Shown here in pieces: positions 12,652 through 24,179 of a DNA stretch of 64,000 nucleotides. Where the stretch lies: the NCBI GenBank assembly GCA_002286715.1, contig NSJX01000009.1:249966-313965 (forward strand). Direction: 5' to 3'. Below the pieces are notes generated by a model, which had not been told where the DNA came from, did no database searches, and saw only the letters and a program-made list of their open reading frames with translations. This DNA comes from Dentipellis sp. KUC8613. Taxonomy: Eukaryota > Basidiomycota > Agaricomycetes > Russulales > Hericiaceae. The stretch's first letter is position 1, and the number at the start of each line of letters is the position of its first letter. The translations under genes were made by a program, and so were the position numbers.

Positions 12652-13828
12652 GCTAGGGCGTCTGCGTAAAGGTACGTCTTCAAATTGTTGATTCGGTTGT
12701 CATTGGGCTCTTGCAGGTAGTAAATTCGGAGATGAACTGCTATAAAGAGCGAATGAGGCTTCCGATAATAGCCGCGCCCGTGTCTGGTAAGTTCTGGGAA
12801 GGGAGTCTTTGCCCTACTCACGGAGACGCCGACGCAGAATCGGAGGAAACACGAGGCAACTAAACGCAGTCGGTTTCCTATAGATAACTATCAGTGACAG
12901 CTGCCCATATCGGATGTGACGGAAGGAATACCACTTGACTTCGACTAGTACCGAACGAGCTATAAGTGTATACGGGACTTACAGCGTGGCCTGCGACTTC
13001 GGGATAACGGTTCCCAGGAAGATTCCAGAAGATTTCTCTGACCCAGACTTACCGCAGTTTGCGCAGTCGCTTATCCGAAATTTCGATGGGCATTCTCAGA
13101 ATTCAGAGGCATGTCTGCGAGTTTCTCAGAGATGAAGGCGTGTTGTTCCGAGGCATAGTGGAGGCACTGAGAGAATGGCTTCAACAAATTCGTTTCCCAC
13201 GGCTTGGTTGTAGTACGTAAACATAAGCCTACACCTTCAAAATAAGCATCATGATACATACCACTGCAGTCACGGCAGAGGGCTCCGGGTCGTGCATTGT
13301 CCGAATCTCCATTACTGAATTCAACCAGGGGAGATGACTACGCCTTATGAGCCTTCTATTTCCTCTGCTCCTCGTCGCTGACATCGGAATTTCCTCGCCG
13401 AGCCCAGATGCATGGTATGCATCAACAGCCCGTGGCCGTCAAAGTATGTTCATATCTTCTTTCTGATAACCAAACGCCCTCAATTATCTCGCATCGTGAA
13501 GCGGATCCTTGTCTCTAGAGAACTTCTCCCTCTGATTCGCAAGCGTAGTGACTGCGCAGTCGCAGGCATCAGACAAATATCTCTACAACAATATCGTTCA
13601 TGTAGTATTCACTACTCAGTGACTCGAAGCAAGGATGAACAAGTCCCCTTGTATCTATTTACTCCTACTTCATGCTGTTCGGATTCCTTCTCAAGCGCAA
13701 CACGCGTATTCACATTGACACGTCGCAGCAAGACCGCTACATGCGTTGAAGCACATACTCTAAACGCCTTCATCAACCCAACAGGCCGCAGCAACAATGC
13801 TCTATAAAGGACGCCATGAGCGAGATCA
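12652..13828. other. Shared upstream region of the two dynamin genes
   Basis: About 1.18 kb between divergent starts, clearly AT-richer than the flanking genes. No gene is seen. It should contain promoters for both GTPase genes; no single TATA box stands out. Confidence 0.5.
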
Positions 13829-16708
13829 TTGGATCCCTATCCCCAGCTACTTTCTGACATGAGCTCAGACAGCGATTTTCACAGCTCGATGGGCGACGAC
13901 GCCGACATGAGCTCCGCAGACGGCATCGGCCTGTCTGACCCCCAGTATGCGGCCCGCCGTCGCCGAATGCTCGACGTTATCAACAGGCTCAAGGATACCG
14001 GGTATCTTCAATCTCCCTCGAATACAGGATATCCCTCATGGTTGTTTTTCCAGCGCACAGCTCGACATAGACCTCCCCGAAATTGCCGTCATAGGCTCTC
14101 AGAGCGCGGGCAAATCCTCCCTTATAGAATCTATCTCCGGCATCAGCCTGCCCCGCGCCTCGGGAACATGCACTAGGTCAGCCGCACCCACCTCCACGCC
14201 TCCATACATCCCTGCATACTAGTACTGACAACACTACACTACAAAATGAACAAGATGCCCCACGGAATGCCAACTCTCGCACTCCGACAGACCCTGGCAA
14301 TGCCGCGTCTCGCTGCGCCGCGTCACAGATGCCCTTGGCGCAGACCTCGGGCGCGCGACGGACGACCAGTTCGGCGACATCATCACGTCCAATGCGGACG
14401 TGACCGAGCGCATCCGGCGCGCGCAGCGCGCCATCCTGAACCCGAGTGCGGACTTCCGGGCCTTTCTCCAAGGCCCGGATGCGGACCCGGACGCCATGGA
14501 GCTGTCGTTCTCGCGGAACACGATTTGTTTGCAAATCTCGGGTGCCGATGTAGCGGATTTGTCGTTTGTGGATCTTCCGGGTGAGCGAGAACTTGAATTT
14601 ACAGATTGACAAGGATGAAGTTGATGGGATTTTTGGTGCTAGGAATTATTCAGAGCGTGGCGACTGGTGGGAATCCGGAAGATGTGGAGCTCATCCGCGA
14701 GCTCGCGATATCGTACATCCGCAAGCCTAGTTGTATCATTTTGTTGACGGTAGCATGCGAGAGTGAGTCTGGCTGCGCTTTGTCTGCAAGAAATATCTAC
14801 TAAAGCGCGGTGTCATGATCCTTTAGCTGACCTCGAGAACCAAGCCGCATACGGCCTCGCAAGCCAATACGACCCCACGCACGCGCGCACCGTCGGTACG
14901 TCCTCTCCTCCCCCCTCCTCTCCCTTCACCCCACCAAGCCTACCAACACACACACACCCAGGCGTCCTCACGAAACCGGACCGCATCGAGCCCGGCAACG
15001 AGCAGAACTGGCTGCCCGTCATCCGCGGGGAGCGCAGCGAGGCGATCGCCTGGTTCTGCGTGAAGAACCCAACCACAGAGATGCTCAACGCGGGCATCAC
15101 ATGGGACGCCGCGCGCGCGCACGAGGCCGCGTTCTTCGCGCAGACGATGCCGTGGGCGGCGCTCGGCGCGGCGCACCGGCGGCGGCTCGGGACGGGCAAG
15201 CTGACGGCGCGGCTGAGCGACGTGCTCGCGGAGCTGATTGCGCGGCGGTGAGTGGCTGCTACAACGTTGGCACTCGGGCATCGTAAGTTGATGGTCGCCG
15301 TAACAGGCTGCCGGAGCTGCGCCGCGAGCTGGAGCAGCTCCTCGCGCGCACACAAAGCGAGCTGGACGCGCTCCCGCCGCCGCCGTCGCACGAGCCTGTC
15401 GGCGAGCTGATGCAGCTCGTCGGCGCGTTTGCGCGCGGCGTCGAGAAGCACGTCGTCGGCACGCCCGAGGAGGAGGGGCTCCTGCAGGCGCTGCGCCCGA
15501 TGCAGCGGGCGTTCTTCGAGGCCGTGCGCGGGACGGCGCCGCAGTTCGCGCCGTGGGAGCGCCGGCATGTCGAGGGGAAGGGTATATGGAGCGTTGCGGA
15601 GCCCGCATTTTTGAATGGCGAGGCGGGGGATTTGGGCTCGTGGGGGGCGCAGGTGCAGGAGGCGCAGGAGATGGAAGAGAGGCCTAGGATAGTGGAGCTG
15701 GAGCTGGAAGAGAGGCCTATGATAGTGGAGCTGGAGATGATGTGTATTGACGAGGTTATGCAGAGGGCTGATACGTGCGTGCTTCATTTTTATTCTTATC
15801 TTTATTTGTTGGTGATTGCATTGACGGTACCATCTGCATAGGGCGGTGACGCGCGAGCTGCCGAACAATTACCCGTTCATCGTCATCAAGCAGCTCATTC
15901 TGGATGTGGTGGATGAGTGGGAGGAGCCCGCGCGCCGTCTGTACGAGGGCACGAAGAGCGTGCTCCTCAAGCATGCGCAGATCCTCGTCGAGGAGCATTT
16001 CGCCGCGTTCGAGCACGGGGGGCTCAAAGGGCGCGTTTCGTGCGTATCATCTCCCCATCGATGTTCCTCACAAGCGTCCGCGTCCAAGCTCATGGATACC
16101 CGCGCGCAGGCACATCGTGGCAGAGCACATCCGCACCGCCGCGGCACAGACGCTCGAGCGCATCGAGTTCCTGCTGGACTGCGAGGCAGAGCCGTACACG
16201 TGCAACCGGCCGTACTTCCTCGACTACAGCGCGAAGTTCCTCGAGCACTTCACGCAGCTCCGGCGCTGGGGGCCTATGGTGCGCGTGCCCTATAATAATG
16301 ACACGTCGAGGATGGTCGTGTGGGCTCCGAGTCCGGACCCGATGCAGCCGGCGCTGAAGATGATGGCGGATGCACGGGCGTACTACCAAGGTGCGCGTCG
16401 TGGGAGTGCTGCTGGATTTGTTGTGGGATTTGGCTGATTGGGATGTGAATTTTGCTGCAGTGGCGTATAAGCGCTTCGTGGACAACGTCCCGATGACGCT
16501 CGACCAGTCGCTTGTACTGGGCATCCTGGACGGGCTCGACGGCGCGATATACCGTGGCCTCGATGTGAATGGAAAAGATGCGTATGAGAATTGTAGGAAG
16601 CTGCTGGCGGAGCCTGAGGAGAGGCGCGTGGTGCGTGGGCAGCTGGAGCGGAAGATGGAGAGGCTGTTGGGGGCGCAGAGGGAGCTCGAGGAGGTGTTTG
16701 TGCAGTGA
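13829..16708 (+). CDS. Dynamin-family large GTPase (Mx/DRP-like), dynamin B
   Basis: Paralogue of dynamin A with the same plan: GTPase, stalk, effector domain, no PH or proline-rich domain. Ten exons join in frame to about 760 aa; junctions were checked by codon phase, for example [12 protein letters not shown] across the first intron. G1 is GSQSAGKSS near 14100, G3 DLPG near 14575, G4 TKPD near 14970. The effector domain runs from VAYKRFVDN to the C-terminus ELEEVFVQ. A 33-bp tandem duplication at 15674-15739 gives two copies of an acidic segment ([22 protein letters not shown]) in the stalk region. The start could also be the in-frame Met at 13859. From about 15000 on, codons are much more GC-rich than in dynamin A. 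Function beyond membrane-associated GTP hydrolysis is not deducible. Confidence 0.88.
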
Positions 16709-17003
16709 GATCGCGTGCGCGGGTCTGTCGGGTTTCTTGAATTGAAGCGCAGGCGGTGAGGTAGAGTTTGTGATGAGTACACGTTGACGGCTTGTTGTTG
16801 TATACGCATTAGATTTGTCTGCAGATATGGTTTTGAATATGCATTGCATCTTGTCACTCATGCCTAGAGTGCGAATAGTGATCAGCCAAAGCTGTCACCA
16901 ATTATGCGTAGAAGGTGGCTGTGGAAACATCATCTCTGCAATAAAAGAAAGCCATCAGAGGACGGAGCAAAGAGTAAATAAATAGGCATGCTACCAAGGG
17001 TAG
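16709..17003. other. Spacer between dynamin B and the tRNA gene
   Basis: AT-rich, no coding potential. Presumed 3' untranslated region of dynamin B and termination region of the tRNA. No clear run of four or more T directly follows the tRNA on the minus strand. Confidence 0.45.
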
Positions 17004-17086
17004 TGGACACTGGGAGGATTGAACTCCCGGCCTCGCGCAATTTCAACAATTGCGAAGCGCGCGCTCTACCACTGAGCTAAGTGCCC
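17004..17086 (-). tRNA. tRNA-Ala(CGC) with an anticodon-loop intron
   Basis: The minus strand folds as a tRNA: acceptor stem GGGCACU pairs with AGUGUCC (one G-U pair), D arm GCUCAGUGGUAGAGC, T arm GGGAG-UUCAAUC-CUCCC, discriminator A. The anticodon stem CGCGC/GCGCG encloses UUCGCA plus an 11-nt insert and U. Removing the insert after position 37 gives a normal seven-base loop with anticodon CGC (alanine). The A box (TAGCTCAGTGG) and a slightly imperfect B box (AGTTCAATCCT) are present. CCA is not encoded, as usual in eukaryotes. Confidence 0.92.
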
Positions 17087-17324
17087 TATACGTGCTTCTT
17101 TTTTGTTATTGACATATCACGACAAGTGTCCTCCGTAGTCGGGTAGTCCACTTTGGAATTGAAATTTCGCGAGGATGAGATACATGAGGCAAGTAGAAAG
17201 CTGGTAAACGGCGAGCCAGGAGAGACATCAGTTCGAGAGGTATTGACGGAACCCTAACCCAAATACTGCACGCGTCGACAACGCGTAATCGGCGCGTGTC
17301 GGCCCCCAGCCTCCTCATGCCTTT

Positions 17325-17829
17325 TCACCGACGCATTTCTCCGTCCGTTCCTCCATCATGCTCCCAATAATTCGACGCAACATTGGCATCGATGCGGGCG
17401 GCGTCGGGGTCTAGTCCCGGCTGAACAGATGCAAGCTCACATTTGACTTCTGCGATCAAACACTGCGAAGCCAATCGCAGTCGAGCCATGCTGCTATAGT
17501 GCCTGCGGACGAAATATGGGTGAGTCAACGTGCTTGGATGTATGTGTCTACGGTATCTGGCCCACGGGATTGTGCGCCGATTGGTGCGCACTTGTTGTTT
17601 CGTATCCTCCGTGGTGTTTGGCTGACACAACGTCGGTAGAGTTGGGCGGTTCTACAGTATTTGTTGTAGATCACTAGCCATGACGCGACTTGATGTAGGT
17701 GCGGTCATTGCGACGCGTAGGCTGCGTGCAGAATCGAATATCGCATGCACCCGAGTCATGGGTACGACGCAAGTGTAATAAAGCAAGCCGTCTCTGCTCG
17801 GTAAAGTCATCCGACGCATACTCCACCAT
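17325..17829 (-). CDS. Possible small hypothetical gene
   Basis: Weak candidate. One open stretch begins at ATG 17829 (MVEYASDDFTEQRRL) and runs 51 codons to a stop at 17674. A second reads in another frame across a plausible intron (donor GTGCGC, branch-like TTGACTCAC, acceptor CCGCAG near 17500) and ends with SNYWEHDGGTDGEMRR at 17325. Joining them needs a further unproven splice. No domain is recognised. It could equally be chance coding potential between a tRNA and the ATPase promoter. Confidence 0.22.
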
Positions 17830-18435
17830 CACGGAAATGTCTCCACCACTCGTTGGGGGAAGGTAATTCTATGGAACATCCTCTGCCTATAGGTTCTATC
17901 GCAGCTGCCCACTTGTGGTGCGCGGAGCGCGGCGCCACGGTCGTCATGGCCTGTTACGAAACGACTGAATTCCTCATGGCTCCCACCTCCGACGGCATCT
18001 TCTCCCGTGGCCAGCCCCGTCGACCGCTGTGCCTTGGTCCAGATGATGCACCACCGCCGGCCCCGCAACTTGCAAGGGCGACAAAAATAGGGCGTCCAAC
18101 CCTAACCCGACGAATAAATGTGAGCGCGACGCGTCGAGGTGAACGCGTCGGGCGGTCGTCGAGCACACGCAGCACTCGTCGCAGTCTCGTTCGCGGTGGT
18201 CCGCGCGTCCTGCGGCCGCCCGCAACATCATGGAAAGGAGAGCCGACGGGGCGGGGACGAGCGCTGAGGGAGAGGGCCAAAAATACCAGAGGTTGCTGAC
18301 GTCAGACTGGGTCGGTGATACGACGTCACTGGCGGTCGATTGCTCTTGTTAAGAAATGCATCCGGTCACGCACACTCGCAGAACCGCGTCCCGCCTCCGA
18401 AGCTCTCCAGCCGTCGCTTCTTCCTTCTCACCACC
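17830..18435. promoter_or_regulatory. Upstream region of the H+-ATPase gene
   Basis: No convincing gene. A perfect TGACGTCA palindrome (CRE/ATF-type site) lies at 18297-18304 and a second GACGTCA at 18322-18328, about 110-140 bp before the ATPase start. An AACCCTAACCC (telobox-like) motif lies at 18098-18108 and another at 17250-17260. The role is inferred from position only. Confidence 0.45.
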
Positions 18436-21400
18436 ATGTCCGCCTCTGCTGGCGACGGCCACAACGCTACCACCACTCCCTCAAACCACCCCCCACAGCC
18501 CAATCGCGATGTCGAGAAGGGCGACCCCGGCGCCGAGCACCAGCGCCATCAGTCCCCACCCAACTCGCCCAACCCACAGGCTCAGGAGGACGAGGATGAG
18601 GACCCGATGCAGGAGCACGACGAGTATGCCCGCCTCTTGAAGTATGTTGATGTCGAGACGAAGCGCGCCAAACACGCCCGGGAGGAAGGAGAGGACGGCG
18701 GAGACAGGGAGATGCGGAGGCTATGGTACGCTCCTTGGAAGAAGGTCGCTGTCGAGAAGGAGGGGACCATGAAGACCCCGCCGGAATGGCTGGAGACAGA
18801 CATGACGCGCGGTCTGCGCGACGAGGACATCGCTGCGCGGCGGTCTAGATTCGGGTTCAACGAACTTGAGAGGTGTGTGGTTCTTTTCTTGATTTGATGT
18901 GAATCTAGGCTCATCGGTCGCAGCCGGAGAGATAATCCTATACTCAAGTTTATCTCGTATTTCCGCGGCCCCATTCTATACGGTGCGTGCTCTCATTGTA
19001 TGTTGGTGACGATGCTAAAATCCGTGCAGTCATGGAGCTTGCTGTGCTCCTTGCTGCTGGTCTGCGCGACTGGATCGATTTTGGTGTCATTGTGAGTAAA
19101 TTTGTATCTTTCAAGATGTGAGGCTAATGTCCTACGCGTGTCAAGATCGGTATTTTGGCTTTGAACGCGTTCGTCGGCTGGTATCAAGAGAAACAAGCTG
19201 GGGACATCGTGGAGCAGCTGAAAGCAGGCATTGCAATGCGCGCCATAGTATGCCTCCTCATATTGCGCGTGATGCATGACGTTGACGCGTACACAGGTTG
19301 TACGGAACGGACAGGAACAGGAAATCGATGCGCGAGAACTCGTACCAGGCGATATCGTTGTCGTGGAGGAAGGCTGCACGGTTGCTGCAGACGGCAAGGT
19401 TCGTAACATGCAAATATTAGCATAACCATTCCTATTTACGCAAATATGAGTGCAGATTTTGGCCCACTACGACGACAAGGACATGAAACAGGCCAACTCT
19501 ATCCTCGAAACACGGGCTCGCATGTCACTCCAGAGCAGCGATTCGTCCAGTGCTACCAAGCGCCCGCAATCCAATCGGTCCGCTTCTGGTGGCTCGGCCG
19601 AAAAAGGCGGCAAGGCTGATGGACACCAGGAGAAAAAGGATGATGAAGCGGATGACCTTGCCGAGCGCAGAAAGCAAGCACGCGGGCCCAGCGTCTTGAG
19701 CGTCGATCAGAGCGCCATTACCGGCGAGAGTTTGGCGGTGGACAAGTGTATGTGGTTTTCCCAGCGGGTCATGATATTTTTAGCTTTAATTTTCGATGGC
19801 AGATATTGGCGATATGGTGTACTATACGACTGGCTGCAAACGTGGCAAGGTCTACATCGTCGTCACGGACATTGCGAAGCAGTCTTTCGTCGGTCGTACT
19901 GCGAGCCTCGTCAATGCCGGGTCCGGTGTCGGACACTTCAATAAGGTGATGACCAGCATTGGGACCACGCTTTTGGTGCTGTGCGTATTTTGTGACTCAA
20001 CGCGTTAGACGGGGAAGCTGATGATTGTCATTTGTGCGTTTTCGCAGCGTTATTCTCTGGATTTTCGCAGTGTGGATTGGCGGCTTCTTCAGGCACGTCA
20101 GCATCGCGACGCCGTCCGACAACAACCTGCTCGTATACACGCTGATCTTCCTGGTGCGTTCGTCCCCGCACGGTCTCGCATTCAGCCACCGTTTTCACAC
20201 TCGCGCAGATCATTGGCGTTCCGGTCGGCCTGCCGTGTGTCACGACGACGACGATGGCGGTCGGCGCGGCGTTCTTGGCTCGGAGGAAGGCGATCGTGCA
20301 GAAGCTGACCGCCATCGAGTCTCTCGCTGGTGTCGACATCCTGTGCACGGACAAGACGGGGACGCTCACGGCGAATCAGCTGAGTGTCCATGAACGTGAG
20401 TTTCTTCTGTACATAAAAGAGGGTGTGTGCTGAAAATCAATGTCTCTTTTAGCGTGGGCGGTCGAGGGTGTTGATTTGAACTGGATGTGAGTGTCTTGTC
20501 TGGCTATATGCGCGTGAATGGCGTTGAGCTTGACGAATATATGAAGGCTTGCGGTCGCAGTGCTTGCGTCGTCGCATAATATCAAGGCTCTTGATCCTAT
20601 TGACAAGGTCACAGTCCTGACACTCAAGGTAAGAGTACCTTACATGTCGTCTCTGAATGTAGATTGTTCACAATGCGCTGTAGGATTACCCGAAGGCTAG
20701 AGAAATCTTGAAGGTATGCCGCCTCGTTCGTACCATTTGCATTTAACTAATGCGTGTATCGTTTCATAGGCTGGCTGGACGACGCATAACTTCCAGCCAT
20801 TCGACCCCGTGTCTAAGAGGATCACAGCCGAGGTCGAGCGCGACGGGAAGAAGTTCGTCTGTGCGAAAGGAGCCCCCAACGCGTGCGTCCCTCCTCACTT
20901 CTTCCCTACCCATGGAACACTAACGCGAAATCATTTGCAGGATCCTGAGACTCACCAATGCGTCGCCCGAGCTCCAGCAGATGTACCGGGACAAGGCGCA
21001 GGAGTTCGCAAAGCGCGGCTTCCGCACGCTCGGCGTTGCGTGCCAGGAGTCGGGCGGGGACTGGAAGATCCTGGGGTTGCTGCCGATGTGAGTCCTCCTG
21101 CCCCCCGCGCGGTGTGCTCTACCCAAGCTGAGCGGGATGTATAGGTTTGACCCGCCGCGGTCGGATACTGCTCAGGTTCGTCTCATATTATAAACTCATA
21201 AGTATGCATAAATGGATGAGTGGAGGGGGGCTGATTGTGCGACGGGTATTTGGCAGACGATCGGCGAAGCGGGCATACTTGGTGTGCGCGTCAAGATGCT
21301 GACGGGCGATGCGGTGGCCATCGCGAAGGAGACGTGCAAGCAGCTTGCGCTCGGGACGAATGTGTATGATTCGGAGCGGCTGATCACGGGCGGCATGGCG

Positions 21401-23502
21401 GGCTCGGATGTGCGTCTTCTCCTTCCCCTTCTCCCCCGCGTATGCATGGTCTCGTTTGGGGTATACGCTGATGAGGGTTGGGTGGCAGATTCACGACTTT
21501 GTGGAGAGCGCGGACGGGTTTGCGGAGGTCGCGCCGGAGCATAAGTACCAGGTCGTGGAGATGCTGCAGAATCGGGGCCATTTGACGGCGATGACGGGCG
21601 ATGGGGTGAACGATGCGCCGTCGTTGAAGCGGGTGCGTGTGCTTCCTGCTTCTGTGAGTGTATGCTGACTGGCATTTTGTGGTTGGGTTTGGGTTGGGTA
21701 GGCGGACTGTGGGATTGCCGTTCAGGGCGCGTCGGACGCGGCGCGGAGTGCTGCGGTGAGTCTTCTGTTTTCGCGAATATCTGACGTTGAGGAAGCTAAG
21801 TGGATTGGGGATTGGGAAGGATGTTGTGTTCTTGGACGAGGGCTTGTCGACGATTATCACGTCTATCAAGGTTGCGCGGCAGATCTTCCATCGGATGAAA
21901 GGTGCGTTTGGTTGTCATGTCATGGGGGTGTTTGCTGATATGTTTTTGAAGCATACATTGTTTACCGTATTGCGCTTTGTTTACATCTCGAGATATACCT
22001 CGTAAGCCCTATCCGTCCTGCACCAGCAGCAAACAATCCACTCACGCATCCACCCCAGACAATCTCCATGATCGTCCTCAACGAGACGATCCGCGCGGAC
22101 CTGATCGTCTTCATCGCGCTCTTCGCGGACCTCGGCACCATCGCGATCGCGTACGACAACGCGCCGTACGCGAACGCGCCCGTCGAGTGGCAGCTGCCGA
22201 AGATCTGGATCATCTCGACCATCATGGGCGCCGGGCTCGCGGGCGCGACGTGGATCCTGCGCGGCACGCTGTTTTTGACAGATGGTGGGATCATTCAGAA
22301 TTGGGGGAGCGTGCAGGAGATTTTGTTCTTGGAGGTCGCGTTGACGGAGGTGCGTGGCGCTGCGGGTTCTTCGTGGAGTGGTGGGTGTAAATAATGGTGC
22401 TGATGGGGGTTGGTAGAATTGGCTGATTTTTGTGACGCGCGGGGCGGGGACGTGGCCGTCGTGGCAGCTGGTGAGCACCGTTTCCTCTTACTTCGAGACT
22501 TGAAACCGAGATCTGAAAATGATGCGCTAGGTTGCGGCTATCCTGGGCATCGACATCATCGCGAGCATATTCGCGATCTTTGGATGGATCTCGGGCGCGG
22601 AGCCTCACAATGGGTGCGTCTACGTAGCGGATCCTCGTTTCATCGTTTCTTAGTGAGTTGGGCTGATGCTGATTGGGCGCATGTAGCCACACGGATATCG
22701 TGACGGTCGTGAAGATCTGGGCGTTCTCGTTTGGGGTGACTGTTATCCTGGCGCTGGTGTGAGTTTTTTCGTGTGTTTGCGTTTTGGGCTGTGGGAGGTT
22801 ATTGATGCTGTGTGGGTGGTGTGCAGGTATTTCATATTGAACAAGATCACAGTGGGTGTTTTCGTTTTTGGTGTCTAGGGTTGTACTGACGGCATTCTAG
22901 TGGCTCGAGAGTCTCGGACGGTCGAGGGTGCGTACTACTGTTGCATCCACTTTAGAGCAATGAGGCTGACTCGGTGATTTGATGGTTGCGACCTGCAGCG
23001 CGGCACGAAGGACAAGAAGCACGAGGACTTCCTCACGAACCTGCGCCGGCTGACGCTCGTGCATGAGCGCGCGAGCGGGCCGAACGGGGACGAGGACGTG
23101 TTCCGGTTCCAGCCTGAGTGCGTCGCCTTCTCCTGCTCACATGTCGCGGACGCTGACTTTGCGTGCATCCGTTGTTGTTGCTTGCATCCGCTGTTGTTGC
23201 ATGCATCCGTCATTGTTGCGTGCATCCGTTGTTGTTGCGTGCATCCGTTGTTGTTGCGTGCGTCGATTGTTCTTGCGTGCATCCGTTGCTCTTGCGTGCA
23301 TCCGTTGCTCTTGCGTGCATCCGTTGTTGTTGCTTGCATCCGTCGTTGTGCAGGGGCGAGAAGAAGTAAGTGCTTGTCTGGCTGCGCGGTCCACGTGTGG
23401 AATTGCAATGACGATGATGGTTGCTGATGGGGTTGGATTTACAGGAAGGATGCGCTCGCGGGGGCATCGGGGCCGGCGGGTACGGAGGGTGCGAAGAAGT
23501 GA
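18436..23502 (+). CDS. Plasma-membrane H+-ATPase (P3A-type), long basidiomycete form
   Basis: Pumps protons out of the cell using ATP, creating the membrane potential used for nutrient uptake. The start has a strong context (CACCATGTCC). A Gln/Pro/acidic N-terminal tail of roughly 150 residues precedes the first membrane pair ([19 protein letters not shown]). Signature motifs in order: actuator TGES in [15 protein letters not shown], membrane segment 4 IIGVPVGLP, phosphorylation site [10 protein letters not shown], nucleotide-binding [19 protein letters not shown] and hinge [11 protein letters not shown], followed by six C-terminal membrane helices. About 75 extra residues (Ser/Lys/Glu-rich, near 19500-19690) sit in the actuator domain just before the TGES motif. 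The C-terminus ends GTEGAKK. About 20 short introns; one late intron (23118-23353) is swollen to 236 nt by a minisatellite. Confidence 0.93.
23164..23353 (+). repeat. 19-bp intronic minisatellite, about 10 copies
   Basis: Ten head-to-tail units of about 19 bp, consensus TGCATCCGTTGTTGTTGCG, with scattered substitutions. The array fills most of the intron at 23118-23353 and runs right up to the acceptor: the last unit ends in the CAG of the splice site. The period is not a multiple of three, so it is not a coding repeat. Confidence 0.93.
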
Positions 23503-23530
23503 GCAGCGTGAGTGGATGAGGGTGTCGACT

Positions 23531-23563
23531 GGGGCTGGGCTGGGGCTGGGGCTGGGGCTGGGG
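23531..23563 (+). repeat. G-tract array (GGGGCT)n just after the H+-ATPase stop
   Basis: Six runs of three or four G separated by CT, starting 29 bp after the stop codon and on the coding strand. It satisfies the G-quadruplex pattern and would lie in the mRNA 3' untranslated region. Confidence 0.8.
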
Positions 23564-24173
23564 AGCGCAGACTGGTTTATGGTATCGCGCAGCGTCGCGG
23601 AGAAGACGGGGCAGCTTTGTACGATTTCTGTATATTTTCGAGCTGATCTGTACGCGCGGTCTCTTGATTTGTATCGATGTGGATGTAGATTTGTTTATTT
23701 AATAGATCTAGTCGGATGGATGTATGGATGGCAATTTCACGGAGCCCAAACGGTCTTTGGCGCGCTTATATAGCAAGGTCGTGCTTCTGCCGCGGGCAGT
23801 AACATTAGCAAGATTTTGAACAAAAAAAAAGATTGTATGGTGACTGGTTAAGATCGTGCGAGGGTATGGTCGAAAGCAGGATGTATATAGCAGTGATAGC
23901 AGCTTGGACAGCAGAGAAATATGCAGTTGCGAGAAGATCGTGAATCTGCCGTAAAAAATGGTATACGTAAATGAGCATAAGGGTAGCGGGAATGTGAGCG
24001 TGGGGCGGGGTCATAGTTACAGATGATAAACACATATACGTGCAGATGAATCTATCCGGGACAATCAAAGCGGGAAAATAAAAGGCATCTGGAAGTGGGC
24101 GGGCGAGAGCAGCATGGGTGGTAAAGATGTTTTTTTTAATCATCTTGAGGAAGGCATGTGAGCAGAATTTAGG
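23564..24173. other. Region between the H+-ATPase and the inverted-repeat element
   Basis: AT-rich, no coding potential. Probably the ATPase 3' untranslated region and downstream spacer up to the target-site duplication at 24174-24179. Confidence 0.5.
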
Positions 24174-24179
24174 AGAACC

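Noticed and set aside
23137..23408. Antisense repeat protein rich in Asn and Gln in the H+-ATPase intron
   Set aside because: The frame is produced by the 19-bp minisatellite on the opposite strand of an intron with good splice sites; the 19-bp period shifts frame each unit.
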